64,000 nt of DNA from Clostridium_AW sp040797845. Lineage in GTDB: Bacteria; Bacillota; Clostridia; Clostridiales; Clostridiaceae. Of the stretch, positions 33,811-43,564 are shown one piece after another. Both the position numbers and the translations under genes were made by a program. Below the pieces are notes generated by a model. That model searched no databases. It saw only the letters and a program-made list of their open reading frames with translations, and was not told the origin of the DNA. Location of the stretch: NCBI GenBank assembly GCA_040797845.1, contig JBFNFA010000002.1, positions 310,001 through 374,000 on the forward strand, read 5' to 3'. Numbering within the stretch: position 1 is the stretch's first letter; each line of letters opens with the position of its first letter.

Positions 33811-35106
33811 TTATTTTCTTATATTATAGAAAGCTTTTAATCCTCTATATTCAGCTGCATCTCCTAATTCTTGTTCTATTCTTAATAGTTGATTGTATTT
33901 AGCTACTCTTTCGCTTCTTGCAGGTGCACCTGTTTTAATTTGACCTGAGTTAACAGCTACAACTAAATCAGCAATTGTTGTATCTTCTGTTTCTCCTGAT
34001 CTATGTGAAACTACAGCTGTATATCCAGCTCTTTCAGCCATTTCTATTGCATTTAAAGTTTCAGTTAGAGTACCTATTTGATTTAATTTTATAAGAATTG
34101 AATTAGCAACTCCTCTTTCAATACCCATAGTTAATCTATTTGTATTAGTAACAAATAAGTCGTCTCCAACTATTTGAATTTTGCTACCAAGTCTTTCAGT
34201 GATAAGCTTCCAACCTTCCCAATCTTCTTCTGCCATACCGTCTTCTATTGATATTATTGGATATTTTTCTACTAAGTTAGCATAGTAATCTACCATTTCT
34301 ACAGGAGTTAATACTTTTCCTTCTCCCTTTAAATTATATTTTCCATCTTCAAATATTTCTGATGAAGCTGGGTCTAATGCTATGAATATTTCTTTTCCTG
34401 GAGTATATCCTGCTTTTTCTATAGCTTCAACTATAACTTGAATAGCTTCTTCATTGGAATTTAGATTTGGAGCAAATCCTCCTTCATCACCAACACCTGT
34501 ATCATATCCTTTAGACTTTAATATTGATTTTAAGGAATGATATACTTCCGCACTCATTCTTAAAGCTTCACTAAAGCTTGATGCTCCAGCTGGCATAATC
34601 ATAAATTCCTGAAGGTCTACATTGTTATCTGCGTGTTTACCTCCATTTATTATATTCATCATAGGAACAGGAAGAACCTTTGCATTTACTCCGCCTATGT
34701 ATTGATAAAGGCTTAATCCTAAGTATTCTGCTGCAGCTTTTGCGCAAGCAAGGGATACACCAAGCATTGCATTTGCGCCTAATTTACCTTTGTTCTCTGT
34801 ACCATCAAGTTCTATCATAGTTTTATCTATTAAAACTTGATCAAATACATTTAGTCCTATTAATTCTGTAGCTATTAATGTGTTAACATTATCAACAGCT
34901 TTAAGTACTCCCTTTCCATTATACCTTGATTTATCTCCGTCTCTTAACTCTACTGCTTCATACATTCCTGTAGAAGCTCCTGATGGTACTGCTGATCTTC
35001 CTATTGTTCCATCTTCTAATACTACATCCACTTCGATTGTTGGAAAGCATCTTGAATCCAATACCTGTCTAGCTACCACATCAACGATTTCAATATAATT
35101 TCTCAT
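33811..35106 (-). CDS. eno: enolase
   Basis: 431 residues. Converts 2-phosphoglycerate to phosphoenolpyruvate. Signatures: VDVVLEDGTIGRSAVPSGASTGMYEAVELRDGD at the start, the catalytic Glu in GDEGGFAPN, Mg ligands in ALDPASSE, SIEDGMAEEDW and VGDDLFVTN, the lid Lys in ILIKLNQIGTLTE and SHRSGETED. It is the last glycolytic gene of the operon and is followed by a strong terminator. Confidence 0.98.
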   Translation of the reverse strand: MRNYIEIVDVVARQVLDSRCFPTIEVDVVLEDGTIGRSAVPSGASTGMYEAVELRDGDKSRYNGKGVLKAVDNVNTLIATELIGLNVFDQVLIDKTMIELDGTENKGKLGANAMLGVSLACAKAAAEYLGLSLYQYIGGVNAKVLPVPMMNIINGGKHADNNVDLQEFMIMPAGASSFSEALRMSAEVYHSLKSILKSKGYDTGVGDEGGFAPNLNSNEEAIQVIVEAIEKAGYTPGKEIFIALDPASSEIFEDGKYNLKGEGKVLTPVEMVDYYANLVEKYPIISIEDGMAEEDWEGWKLITERLGSKIQIVGDDLFVTNTNRLTMGIERGVANSILIKLNQIGTLTETLNAIEMAERAGYTAVVSHRSGETEDTTIADLVVAVNSGQIKTGAPARSERVAKYNQLLRIEQELGDAAEYRGLKAFYNIRK

Positions 35107-35147
35107 TATAAAATCCTCCCTTTATTTCTTTTCATTATTATTCACTT

Positions 35148-36677
35148 TTAATTTTTAATAAGATTTTTCCCTGTCATTTCCTTAGGAACTTCTACTCCCA
35201 TTTCATTGAGTATAGTAGGAGCAATATCAGCTAGTATTCCACCCTCTCTTAACTCTTTAGAGTGATTGCTGATATATATATATGGTACTTCATTTGTTGT
35301 GTGAGCAGTCATTGGTTGCCCTGTTGAGTAATCTATCATTTGCTCTGAATTTCCATGATCTGCAGTTAGGAATACTGTTCCATCTTTTTCTAATATTTTG
35401 TTTACTATTTTGCCCATACATATATCTACAGTTTCTATTGCAGCCTTAGCTGCTTCAAATACTCCCGTATGTCCTACCATGTCTGGGTTAGCAAAGTTTA
35501 ATATAATTAAACTATATTGATTTGAGTCAATTCTTTTTAAAACCTCTTCTGTTACTTCATAAGCACTCATTTCAGGTTTTAAGTCATAAGTTGCAACCTT
35601 AGGAGATGGTATTAATGCCCTATCTTCTCCATCATTAGGCTTTTCAACTCCTCCATTAAAAAAGAAAGTAACATGGGCATATTTTTCCGTTTCAGCAATT
35701 CTAAGTTGTTTTAAACCTAATTTGCTAATATATTCTCCTAAAGTATTTTCGTAACTTTCCGGCTTATAAGCGATGCTAACATTTTCTATAGTTTTATCAT
35801 ATTGAGTCATTGTTACAAAATTTAAACTTAAAGTTTCTCTCTTAAAACCATCGAATACTTTATCATTTAATGCCCTTGTTAATTGCCTTGCCCTATCTGG
35901 TCTAAAATTGAAGAATATTATAGAATCTCCATTTTTTATTGTAGCTGTAGGTCTTCCATCTCTCATAACAACAGTTGGTAGAACAAATTCATCTGTTTTA
36001 TTATCTTTATAGGATTTATCTACCGCTTCAATAGCTGAGTTTGCTTCCTCTCCTTGACCTAAAACTAAAGCATTATAGGCTAAATTAGTTCTTTCCCATC
36101 TCTTATCTCTGTCCATAGCATAATATCTTCCTGCTATTGTAGCGACTTCTCCTAAGCCCAATTCTCTCATAAAGCCTTCTATTTCTGATATATAATTTTG
36201 GGCAGATGAAGGTGGAACATCTCTTCCATCCAAAAATCCATGTATATAAACTCTGCTCAGACCTTTTTTCTTAGCCAATTTTAGTAAAGCTTTTAAATGA
36301 TCAATATGTGAATGAACTCCACCATCAGATAATAATCCCATTAAATGAAGTGAGCTATTATTTTTTAAACTCTTATCCATAACTTCATTTATGACAGCAT
36401 TATCATAAAAGCTACCCTCGTCTATATCCTTTGTTATCCTTGTAAGTTCTTGATATATAATTCTTCCCGCACCAATATTTAAATGTCCTACTTCTGAATT
36501 ACCCATTTGTCCTTCTGGTAGCCCTACACTTAATCCACTAGCTTTTAAATAGGTATGAGGATATTCGTTCCATATATTTTCATAATTTGGTTTGTTTGCA
36601 GCTAATATAGCGTTTCCATCTACCTTATCGGTTATACCAAATCCATCAAGGATCATTAACATTACTGGCTTAACCAT
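35148..36677 (-). CDS. gpmI: cofactor-independent phosphoglycerate mutase
   Basis: 509 residues, the normal length of the Mn2+-dependent alkaline-phosphatase-superfamily mutase. ILDGFG and EGQMGNSEVGHLNIGAGR (catalytic Ser region, ~62), the metal ligands in NFANPDMVGHTG and TADHGNSEQM are visible. It interconverts 3- and 2-phosphoglycerate and is known for sensitivity to low pH in spore formers. Only 3 bp separate it from tpiA. Confidence 0.98.
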   Translation of the reverse strand: MVKPVMLMILDGFGITDKVDGNAILAANKPNYENIWNEYPHTYLKASGLSVGLPEGQMGNSEVGHLNIGAGRIIYQELTRITKDIDEGSFYDNAVINEVMDKSLKNNSSLHLMGLLSDGGVHSHIDHLKALLKLAKKKGLSRVYIHGFLDGRDVPPSSAQNYISEIEGFMRELGLGEVATIAGRYYAMDRDKRWERTNLAYNALVLGQGEEANSAIEAVDKSYKDNKTDEFVLPTVVMRDGRPTATIKNGDSIIFFNFRPDRARQLTRALNDKVFDGFKRETLSLNFVTMTQYDKTIENVSIAYKPESYENTLGEYISKLGLKQLRIAETEKYAHVTFFFNGGVEKPNDGEDRALIPSPKVATYDLKPEMSAYEVTEEVLKRIDSNQYSLIILNFANPDMVGHTGVFEAAKAAIETVDICMGKIVNKILEKDGTVFLTADHGNSEQMIDYSTGQPMTAHTTNEVPYIYISNHSKELREGGILADIAPTILNEMGVEVPKEMTGKNLIKN

Positions 36678-36680
36678 ATT

Positions 36681-37436
36681 TTACCCCCTGTTATAGTTTA
36701 CGATGGCTCCGAATTCTTCAGCCTTAAGACTTGCTCCTCCAACTAATGCACCATCGATATGAGGCATTGCCATTTGCTCTTTTATAGTGGAAGATTTAAC
36801 TGAACCACCGTACTGTATTCTTACTTTTTCACTAACTTCATTTCCGTATAATTTTTCTACTATACTTCTGATATATCCTATTGTTTCATTTGCCTGTTCT
36901 GATGTGGCAGTTTTTCCTGTGCCTATTGCCCAAATTGGCTCATAAGCAATTACTAAATTCTCTACCTGACTAGCTGTTAATCCAGATAAATCTAATTTAA
37001 TTTGTCTTCCTATAACTTCTTCTGTTATCCCATTTTCTCTTTCATGCAGGCTTTCTCCAACACATAATATAGGAATAATATCATTTTCAAAAGCTTTCTT
37101 TACTTTTTTATTTACAGTTTCATCTGTTTCATTAAAGTATTGTCTTCTTTCGCTATGTCCTATAACTACATAATCTATTCCTAAAGCTTTGAGCATGGTT
37201 GGTGATACTTCTCCTGTAAATGCTCCTTTATCTTCAAAATACATATTTTGAGCGCCTAGCTTTATATTTGAATCTTTTATCACCTTTTTAACCTCTGAAA
37301 GACATATAAAAGTAGGACATACTATTACTTCACATTCCGCTTCTTTTACTAGAGGTTTTAATTCTTCTACTAATTTTACCGCTTCTTCAACGGTATTATG
37401 CATCTTCCAATTTCCAGCGATTATTGGTTTACGCAA
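36681..37436 (-). CDS. tpiA: triosephosphate isomerase
   Basis: 251 residues from a TTG placed 8 nt after AGGGG; a GTG at 37445 overlaps that box. Catalytic residues: Lys in AGNWKMHN, His in VIGHSERR, Glu in AYEPIWAIGTGKTAT, and the phosphate loop VGGASLK. It interconverts dihydroxyacetone phosphate and glyceraldehyde 3-phosphate. It lies between pgk and gpmI with tight spacing. Confidence 0.97.
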   Translation of the reverse strand: MRKPIIAGNWKMHNTVEEAVKLVEELKPLVKEAECEVIVCPTFICLSEVKKVIKDSNIKLGAQNMYFEDKGAFTGEVSPTMLKALGIDYVVIGHSERRQYFNETDETVNKKVKKAFENDIIPILCVGESLHERENGITEEVIGRQIKLDLSGLTASQVENLVIAYEPIWAIGTGKTATSEQANETIGYIRSIVEKLYGNEVSEKVRIQYGGSVKSSTIKEQMAMPHIDGALVGGASLKAEEFGAIVNYNRG

Positions 37437-37457
37437 TATGAACACCCCTTTCCTCTA

Positions 37458-38654
37458 CTATTTATCGCTAAGTGCTGCTATTCCTGGAAGTTCTATTCCC
37501 TCTAAGAACTCTAAGGAAGCTCCACCACCTGTTGATATATGAGTCATTTTATCTCCAAATCCTAATTGGTTAACTGCTGCTGCACTATCTCCTCCGCCTA
37601 TAACTGTAGTGGCATCTGATTCAGCCATAGCCTTTGCTACTTCTATTGTTCCATTAGCAAAGTTATCGAATTCAAATACTCCCATTGGTCCGTTCCAAAT
37701 TACAGTCTTAGCTTTTTTAACTTCATCTGCATAAATCTTTGCCGTTTTTGGCCCAATGTCTAATCCCATATAACCTTCTTTAACATTTTCATCTTCTGTT
37801 ATAATAGGAGTAGCATCTGCCGCAAACTTATCAGCAACAACATAGTCTACTGGTAAAAGTAACTTTACGCCTTTAGCTTTTGCTTTTTCTATCATTTCTT
37901 TTGCATAATCTATTTTATCTTCTTCAACTAATGAATTTCCTATATTAAAACCTTGTGATTTTGAGAAGGTATAACTCATACCACCACCAATTATTAAAGC
38001 ATCAACCTTTTCTAATAAATTATTTATAACATTTATCTTATCTGATACTTTAGCTCCCCCAAGTATTGCAACAAAAGGTCTTTGTGGATTTTCAACTGCT
38101 TCTCCTAAGAACTTTAGTTCCTTTTGAATTAAATATCCACAAACTGAAACAGGTAAAAATGTTGTTACTCCTACTGTTGAACAATGAGCTCTATGAGCAG
38201 TTCCAAAGGCATCATTTACAAAAATATCTGCTAAAGATGCTAATTCCTTTGAAAAATTTTCTTCATTCTTAGTTTCTTCTTTTCTAAATCTGGTATTCTC
38301 TAAAAGAACTACATCTCCCTCTTCCATCTTTCCTACCGCTGCTTTAGCGTTCTCTCCTACCACATTATCGTCTGCAGCAAATACTACTTCTTTTCCTAAA
38401 AGTTCTGATAATCTTTTAGCTACAGGGGATAAAGATAATTCTGGCTTTACTTCTCCCTTTGGCTTTCCCATATGGGAGCATAAAATTACTTTTGCACCCT
38501 TTTCCATTAAATATTTAATTGTTGGAAGAGCTCCTATTAACCTATTTTCATCAGTTATTTTTCCATCCTTTAAAGGTACATTAAAATCACATCTCACTAA
38601 AGCCTTTTTACCCTTTAACTCTATATCCTCAATAGTCTTTTTATTAAGACTCAT
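37458..38654 (-). CDS. pgk: phosphoglycerate kinase
   Basis: 398 residues. ALVRCDFNVPLKDGKITDENR, SHMGKPKG, GTAHRAHCSTVGV, the hinge and nucleotide segments ILGGAKVSDKI, NGPMGVFE and the C-terminal GGGDSAAAVNQLG are all visible. It forms ATP from 1,3-bisphosphoglycerate. A hairpin terminator separates it from gapA, so it may have partly independent expression. Confidence 0.98.
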   Translation of the reverse strand: MSLNKKTIEDIELKGKKALVRCDFNVPLKDGKITDENRLIGALPTIKYLMEKGAKVILCSHMGKPKGEVKPELSLSPVAKRLSELLGKEVVFAADDNVVGENAKAAVGKMEEGDVVLLENTRFRKEETKNEENFSKELASLADIFVNDAFGTAHRAHCSTVGVTTFLPVSVCGYLIQKELKFLGEAVENPQRPFVAILGGAKVSDKINVINNLLEKVDALIIGGGMSYTFSKSQGFNIGNSLVEEDKIDYAKEMIEKAKAKGVKLLLPVDYVVADKFAADATPIITEDENVKEGYMGLDIGPKTAKIYADEVKKAKTVIWNGPMGVFEFDNFANGTIEVAKAMAESDATTVIGGGDSAAAVNQLGFGDKMTHISTGGGASLEFLEGIELPGIAALSDK

Positions 38655-38688
38655 AATATCACCCTTTCTTTAAAAATAATGCCTAAAA

Positions 38689-38730
38689 AAGGGTTTTGTC
38701 TTATAGCTCCAACTACAAATCAAAACCCTT
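38689..38730 (-). terminator. terminator-like hairpin between gapA and pgk
   Basis: Minus strand: AAGGGTTTTG, 22-nt loop, CAAAACCCTT followed by TTTT. As an intrinsic terminator inside the operon it would leave more gapA than pgk transcript. Confidence 0.7.
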
Positions 38731-38755
38731 CTAAGCTAACATTAACTATAAGTTA

Positions 38756-39763
38756 TTATAATCTATCTGCAACGTATTTAGTTAAATCAGCCAGTCTTTG
38801 TGAGTAACCCCACTCATTGTCATACCAAGCTATAACTTTAACCATTTTTTTACCTATGCTCATAGTTGAAAGTCCATCTACTATTGAAGATCTTTCATCT
38901 CCTCTATAGTCTATAGATACAAGTGGTTCTTCACTATATCCTAATATTCCTTTCATATCTGTTTCTGATGCCTTTTTGAAAGCTGCATTTATTTCTTCTA
39001 TTGTAGCTTCTTTATCTAAAGTACATACTAAGTCAGTTACAGAAACAGTTGGGGTCGGTACTCTTATAGCTAAGCCATTTAATTTTCCTTTTAATTGTGG
39101 AAGCACTAATGCAACTGCTTTAGCAGCTCCAGTTGTTGTTGGTATCATAGCCTCTGCAGCAGTTCTTGCTCTTCTTAAGTCTCTGTGTGGAGCATCTAAA
39201 ATCTTCTGATCGTTTGTGTATGAGTGAATTGTTGTCATAAGTCCTTCTACTATACCAAACTCTCTGTCTAAAACCTTAGCAAAAGGTGCTAAACAGTTTG
39301 TTGTACATGATGCATTTGATATAATATTGTGTTCTGCTGAATTATATTTTTCTTCGTTAACACCTAATACAATAGTTATATCTTCATTTTTAGCTGGTGC
39401 TGAAATAAGTACTTTCTTAGCTCCAGCCTCGATATGAGCCTTAGCTTTATTTGCATCAGTAAATAATCCTGTACATTCTATTACAATGTCTACTCCTAAT
39501 TCTCCCCATGGTATGTTTTTAGGATCTCTTTCTGCGTATATTTTTATTTCTTTGCCATCAACCACTATAGCACTTTCTGTAGCTTCTACAGTTCCATCAT
39601 ATTTTCCATATAGTGAATCATATTTTAATAAATGTTTTAACGTAGCTGAATCTGTTAAATCGTTAATTGCAACTACCTCTAATTGTCCATTGTATTTTTT
39701 TACTAAAGCCTTAAATACATTTCTGCCTATTCTTCCAAAACCATTAATACCAACTTTAATCAT
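38756..39763 (-). CDS. gapA: glyceraldehyde-3-phosphate dehydrogenase
   Basis: 335 residues. NAD-binding start IKVGINGFGRIGRNVFKA, catalytic ISNASCTTNCLAP (Cys ~150), HSYTNDQKILDAPHRDLRRARTAAE (His ~177 region), and WYDNEWGYSQR near the end. It is the glycolytic enzyme forming 1,3-bisphosphoglycerate. It lies 100 bp downstream of the CggR-type regulator, as in Bacillus and Clostridium. Confidence 0.98.
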   Translation of the reverse strand: MIKVGINGFGRIGRNVFKALVKKYNGQLEVVAINDLTDSATLKHLLKYDSLYGKYDGTVEATESAIVVDGKEIKIYAERDPKNIPWGELGVDIVIECTGLFTDANKAKAHIEAGAKKVLISAPAKNEDITIVLGVNEEKYNSAEHNIISNASCTTNCLAPFAKVLDREFGIVEGLMTTIHSYTNDQKILDAPHRDLRRARTAAEAMIPTTTGAAKAVALVLPQLKGKLNGLAIRVPTPTVSVTDLVCTLDKEATIEEINAAFKKASETDMKGILGYSEEPLVSIDYRGDERSSIVDGLSTMSIGKKMVKVIAWYDNEWGYSQRLADLTKYVADRL

Positions 39764-39863
39764 AAAAAATACCTCCTTATATTTTAAAAATTCTATATTA
39801 CCTTCTTATAGTTTAGTAATATATATTTTTGAGTACATTATATATATTTTGCATAAAATATCA

Positions 39864-40892
39864 TTAATTATTAAATAATTTTAAGATTTCCTTTGCAGCG
39901 CCTTCATCTGTTACTAGAACACCATTTTTGTTATTTAATTCAGTAGAAATTATAGCCTCGCCTTTACTTCCTCCACCTGCCACTGCAATTATATGTTCCA
40001 CATCACCTATATGATGATTCTTTATGCCCATAGTGGGTGTGTAATATACTACATTTCCTTCTCTATCAAAGTAATAACCAAAGGCTTCCCCAACAGCTCC
40101 CTTAAGTTTTAACATCTCTATCTCTTCATTAGACAATCCTCTTCTTCTTGCCATTTCATCAGCTCTACCAATGCCATAAATTAATACATTAGCGCTATAT
40201 ATTATATCCAAAATATCTTTAACTGATTTTTCTTTTACCATGGCATTTACAGCCTCACTACTTAAATTGTCTGGAGCATGAAGGAGCTTATAATTACAGT
40301 TAAATTTATTAGCTAACTTTGAAACTAAAGTATTTGCTTGGGTTTCTAAATTCCTACCCATTCCACCTCTAGCAGGCACTATTGTCACATTAGTCAAGTT
40401 GTTTAGCTTTGGCATATTCTCTACTACATCTCTCACTGTAGTTCCACCAGTAAGAGCAATTACATTTCCATCGTCCAAAATGCTTTTTAGATAATTTGCT
40501 GAAGCCTTACCTAATTCTTTCATTACATTCAAATCTTCATCCAAATTTCCTGGAACTATCACTACATTTTTTATCCCTAGTCGTTCTTTGATTATTTCTT
40601 CTAAATCATTTAAACCTTTGATTTGATGTATGTAATTTTTTAATTTATCTATCACTTCTTCCCCATAGGGTGTTATAATCATTCCTGGGAGAGTGATTTC
40701 TATAAAGTTTTGTTCCTTCAGAAAGTTAATTTCTGTTCTAACAATTCTTTCACTTATGTCTAAATTTCTAGCTAACATTCTTCTTCCAATAGGTTGATTA
40801 TAATAAATATTTCTTAATATATTATATCTTTTTTCCATCACTTCTATCATTTCAGGTATGATCTTTTGTTGTATTTTCAATACTTCTTCCAA
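39864..40892 (-). CDS. cggR: central glycolytic genes regulator CggR (SorC family)
   Basis: 342 residues from a TTG that follows AGAGGGG by 8 nt; the longer reading to 40925 would begin inside the operator. N-terminal winged helix (~20-75, PIGRRMLARNLDISERIVRTEINFLKEQ), then a sugar-phosphate-isomerase-like effector domain (ALTGGTTVRDVVENMP, VPARGGMGRNLETQANTL, GIGRADEMARRRG). In Bacillus the effector is fructose-1,6-bisphosphate. It precedes gapA in the operon and its own promoter carries the expected direct repeats. Confidence 0.95.
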   Translation of the reverse strand: MEEVLKIQQKIIPEMIEVMEKRYNILRNIYYNQPIGRRMLARNLDISERIVRTEINFLKEQNFIEITLPGMIITPYGEEVIDKLKNYIHQIKGLNDLEEIIKERLGIKNVVIVPGNLDEDLNVMKELGKASANYLKSILDDGNVIALTGGTTVRDVVENMPKLNNLTNVTIVPARGGMGRNLETQANTLVSKLANKFNCNYKLLHAPDNLSSEAVNAMVKEKSVKDILDIIYSANVLIYGIGRADEMARRRGLSNEEIEMLKLKGAVGEAFGYYFDREGNVVYYTPTMGIKNHHIGDVEHIIAVAGGGSKGEAIISTELNNKNGVLVTDEGAAKEILKLFNN

Positions 40893-40918
40893 CCGAAGCA
40901 CCCCTCTGGCCATAATTT

Positions 40919-40978
40919 GTCCCACTAATTAATTTTTAGTCCCACTTATATTATAAACCAATCTGAATTATTTTCCAA
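40919..40978 (-). promoter_or_regulatory. glycolytic operon promoter with CggR-type operator
   Basis: Minus strand TTGGAA (40973-40978) and TATAAT (40950-40955), spacer 17 nt. Just downstream are two GTGGGAC repeats (40939-40945 and 40919-40925), in direct orientation, 20 bp apart. The Bacillus CggR operator is also a pair of direct repeats with CGGGAC cores placed after the promoter, so this should be the autoregulatory site of cggR and the gap operon. Confidence 0.8.
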
Positions 40979-41011
40979 TAGCGAAAACATAAATTTAAGT
41001 AAATAAAATTT

Positions 41012-41045
41012 AAATAGAGAAGAAATGCATTACTCTTCTCTATTT
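41012..41045 (-). terminator. terminator after rpoN
   Basis: 12-bp perfect stem AAATAGAGAAGA / TCTTCTCTATTT with T-rich sequence after it on the minus strand, between the rpoN stop and the cggR promoter. Confidence 0.8.
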
Positions 41046-41064
41046 TCTATTAATTATAATTAAA

Positions 41065-42438
41065 TTAATATCGTTTCCTTCCCTTAGAAGATTTTATTCC
41101 AATTTCTTCTCTGTATTTTGCCACGGTTCTTCTTGAAATATTCACGCCATTATTTTTTAATGTATCCGCTATACTTTGGTCTGACAATGGATTACTTTTA
41201 TCTTCCTTATTAATTAAATCTTCTATTTTTCTTTTAACTTCTACTGTAGATAGAGAGTCTTCCGCTCCTTTAAAAGTCAATCCAGTAGTAAATAAATCTC
41301 TTATCTTTATTGTTCCTTTATCTGTATGAATGTATTTATCTCTAATAGCTCTGCTTATTGTAGATTCATGCATTTCTAAGAGATCTGCAATTTCTTTTAA
41401 AGTCATTGGTTTTAAATATTTTTTGCCACGATCAAAATAATCTTTTTGCATTAAAATTATTTTTTCCAAAACTCGATAAATTGTACTTTTTCTTTGTTCA
41501 ATACTTTTTATTAAAAAAGTAGCACTATCTAATCTATCCTTAACAAATTCTACCGCTTGTTTATCCTCTCCATTATTAATTATTCCTTTATAAAGATTAT
41601 TAATAGTTAATCTAGGAGTTAATTCCTCATTCATTATTATATGATATTCTCCATCCAATTTTTTTATATAGGCATCTGGGAGAATATACCTAACCTCTTC
41701 TCCAGTATAAAAACCTCTAGAAGGCTTAGGTTGAAGGGTTTTTATAAAATCACCGTAACTTTGAGCCTTTTTAACATCTATATTAAAAGATCTAGCAATA
41801 GAATTGTATTTATTTTCAGCAATATCTTCTAAATGATTATCTATAATTCCAAATAATATATTATCGTATAGTCCTCTCTTTTCACATTGAATTCTCAAAC
41901 ATTCCTTTAAATCTCTAGCACAAATTCCATCAGGTTCTAAGCTCTGAATTACTTCAAGAGCTTCCTCTACTAAATCCAATGGCATCCTAAGTTGGTTTTG
42001 TATGTTTTCTAAAGCTTCAACTAAATATCCTCTATCGTCTATATTTTCAATTATATATTCGCCTATAAATTTTATGGAATCCTTTTCATTCAAGTAACAC
42101 AATTGCTCAAATAAGTATTCCTTGAGAGATTTTTTTTCACTAATAAAAGCGAAGGGAGAAACTTCCTCATCATCATTTTTATAGTTTCCATAATAGCCAT
42201 AATTGTCAGATTCTAAATATTCTATCATTTTTTTGTAGTCTATTGTACTTAGCTTCTCTCTATTCTCTCTATTTTCAGCATATTTAACTTCTAAAAGAGG
42301 ATTTTCTTGTATTTCTTTCTCTACAAGCTTTTGCAATTCATATGAAGATAATTGCAGTATTTTGACAGAAAGTTGCATTTGTGGTGTCATTATTAACTTT
42401 TGTTCTTGTGAAATATTTAAATTAAAATCCATATTCAT
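41065..42438 (-). CDS. rpoN: RNA polymerase sigma-54 factor
   Basis: 457 residues. Region I (1-50) is Gln/Leu-rich as needed for activator response (MTPQMQLSVKILQLSSYELQ), the core-binding and -12 regions follow, the HTH reads MTLKEIADLLEMHESTISRAI, and the C-terminal RpoN box is RRTVAKYREEIGI. It directs transcription from -24/-12 promoters and needs an ATPase activator; none is encoded in this window. It lies upstream of cggR and has its own terminator. Confidence 0.96.
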   Translation of the reverse strand: MNMDFNLNISQEQKLIMTPQMQLSVKILQLSSYELQKLVEKEIQENPLLEVKYAENRENREKLSTIDYKKMIEYLESDNYGYYGNYKNDDEEVSPFAFISEKKSLKEYLFEQLCYLNEKDSIKFIGEYIIENIDDRGYLVEALENIQNQLRMPLDLVEEALEVIQSLEPDGICARDLKECLRIQCEKRGLYDNILFGIIDNHLEDIAENKYNSIARSFNIDVKKAQSYGDFIKTLQPKPSRGFYTGEEVRYILPDAYIKKLDGEYHIIMNEELTPRLTINNLYKGIINNGEDKQAVEFVKDRLDSATFLIKSIEQRKSTIYRVLEKIILMQKDYFDRGKKYLKPMTLKEIADLLEMHESTISRAIRDKYIHTDKGTIKIRDLFTTGLTFKGAEDSLSTVEVKRKIEDLINKEDKSNPLSDQSIADTLKNNGVNISRRTVAKYREEIGIKSSKGRKRY

Positions 42439-42593
42439 TTAATCAACACCTTTCATACAGCTATATTATAGCACTTTACAAGACTATAGTACAAGTATTA
42501 GGCTCTTCATTTTAAATTATAGCAAACTTAATATGCCTTAGTATAGATAAATTTCTATTATTTTTTACAATTTTTTTAATATTTTAAAGAATA

Positions 42594-42626
42594 AAAAAGA
42601 GTGTAGTTTAATACACTCTTTTTTAA
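42594..42626 (-). terminator. terminator of the nucleoside transporter operon
   Basis: AAAAAAGAGTGTA pairs with TACACTCTTTTTT around a short loop, directly after the stop of the last permease gene. Confidence 0.85.
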
Positions 42627-42628
42627 AA

Positions 42629-43564
42629 TTATCTTTGACCTTTTTCGTAAGGTATACCATTTGCAGCAGGAGATTTAGTTTTACCAACAAACCCTGCAAG
42701 AACAAGCATAGTCATTATATATGGGAATGCTGCATAAAATTCTCCAGGAATAGTCCATCCAAATCCCTTAGCAAATAATTGGAAGGTCTCTGCAAAGGCA
42801 AAAAGCATAGATGCCCACATGGCGTTAACAGGCTTCCAGTTACCGAATATCATGGCTGCTAATGCTATAAATCCTCTACCACTAACCATATTTTCTCTAT
42901 ATAAATTCATTATACCTATAGATAAAGTAGCTCCTCCAAGTCCTCCTAATACTCCTGATAAAACAACACATAAATATCTTATTCTATATACATTTATACC
43001 TAAAGTATCCGCTGCCTTTGGATGCTCTCCTACAGATCTTATTCTTAAACCTAATGGTGTCTTATACAAAACGTAATGGGATACAAACACCAAAATTAAA
43101 GCCATAAAAACAAACCAATTTAGCTCTTTTAAGATAGGTCCAAGTATTGGTATCTTTGCCATTAATTCAGCTGGATAAGGTACTGATGCCACAACACTAG
43201 TTTGAGAGTTTGTTTTAAAAAACTTTACTATTAAATATCCAGTCAAAGCAGATGCGAAAACATTAATTCCTACACCAGAAATAATTTGGTCAGCCTTTAA
43301 ATTTATACTTAAATAAGCATGTATCAATGCCATAATTGCCCCTGATACCATTGCAAATAATATACCTATCCAAGGATTCCCTGTTAAATAAGATCCATAT
43401 ACTGCAAAGAAAGCACCTGTAGTCATAAAGCCCTCAAGGGCAATATTTACAACTCCTGATTTTTCTGAAAACACTCCACCTAAAGCTGCAAATATAAGTG
43501 GTGTGGCAAGTCTTAGGGTGGCAGCAATAATTCCAATTAAAGAAATCATCAATGAATTATCCAT
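42629..43564 (-). CDS. BMP-type nucleoside ABC transporter permease (NupQ-like)
   Basis: 311 residues with about nine membrane helices, of the RbsC-like permease family used with basic-membrane-protein lipoproteins. The segment NIALEGFMTTGAFFAVYGSYLTGNPW and the coupling-loop region GENPKAAD-like VGEHPKAADTLGINVYRIRY are visible. With the partner permease it forms the channel for purine nucleosides. It overlaps the upstream permease gene by 8 bp. Confidence 0.9.
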   Translation of the reverse strand: MDNSLMISLIGIIAATLRLATPLIFAALGGVFSEKSGVVNIALEGFMTTGAFFAVYGSYLTGNPWIGILFAMVSGAIMALIHAYLSINLKADQIISGVGINVFASALTGYLIVKFFKTNSQTSVVASVPYPAELMAKIPILGPILKELNWFVFMALILVFVSHYVLYKTPLGLRIRSVGEHPKAADTLGINVYRIRYLCVVLSGVLGGLGGATLSIGIMNLYRENMVSGRGFIALAAMIFGNWKPVNAMWASMLFAFAETFQLFAKGFGWTIPGEFYAAFPYIMTMLVLAGFVGKTKSPAANGIPYEKGQR

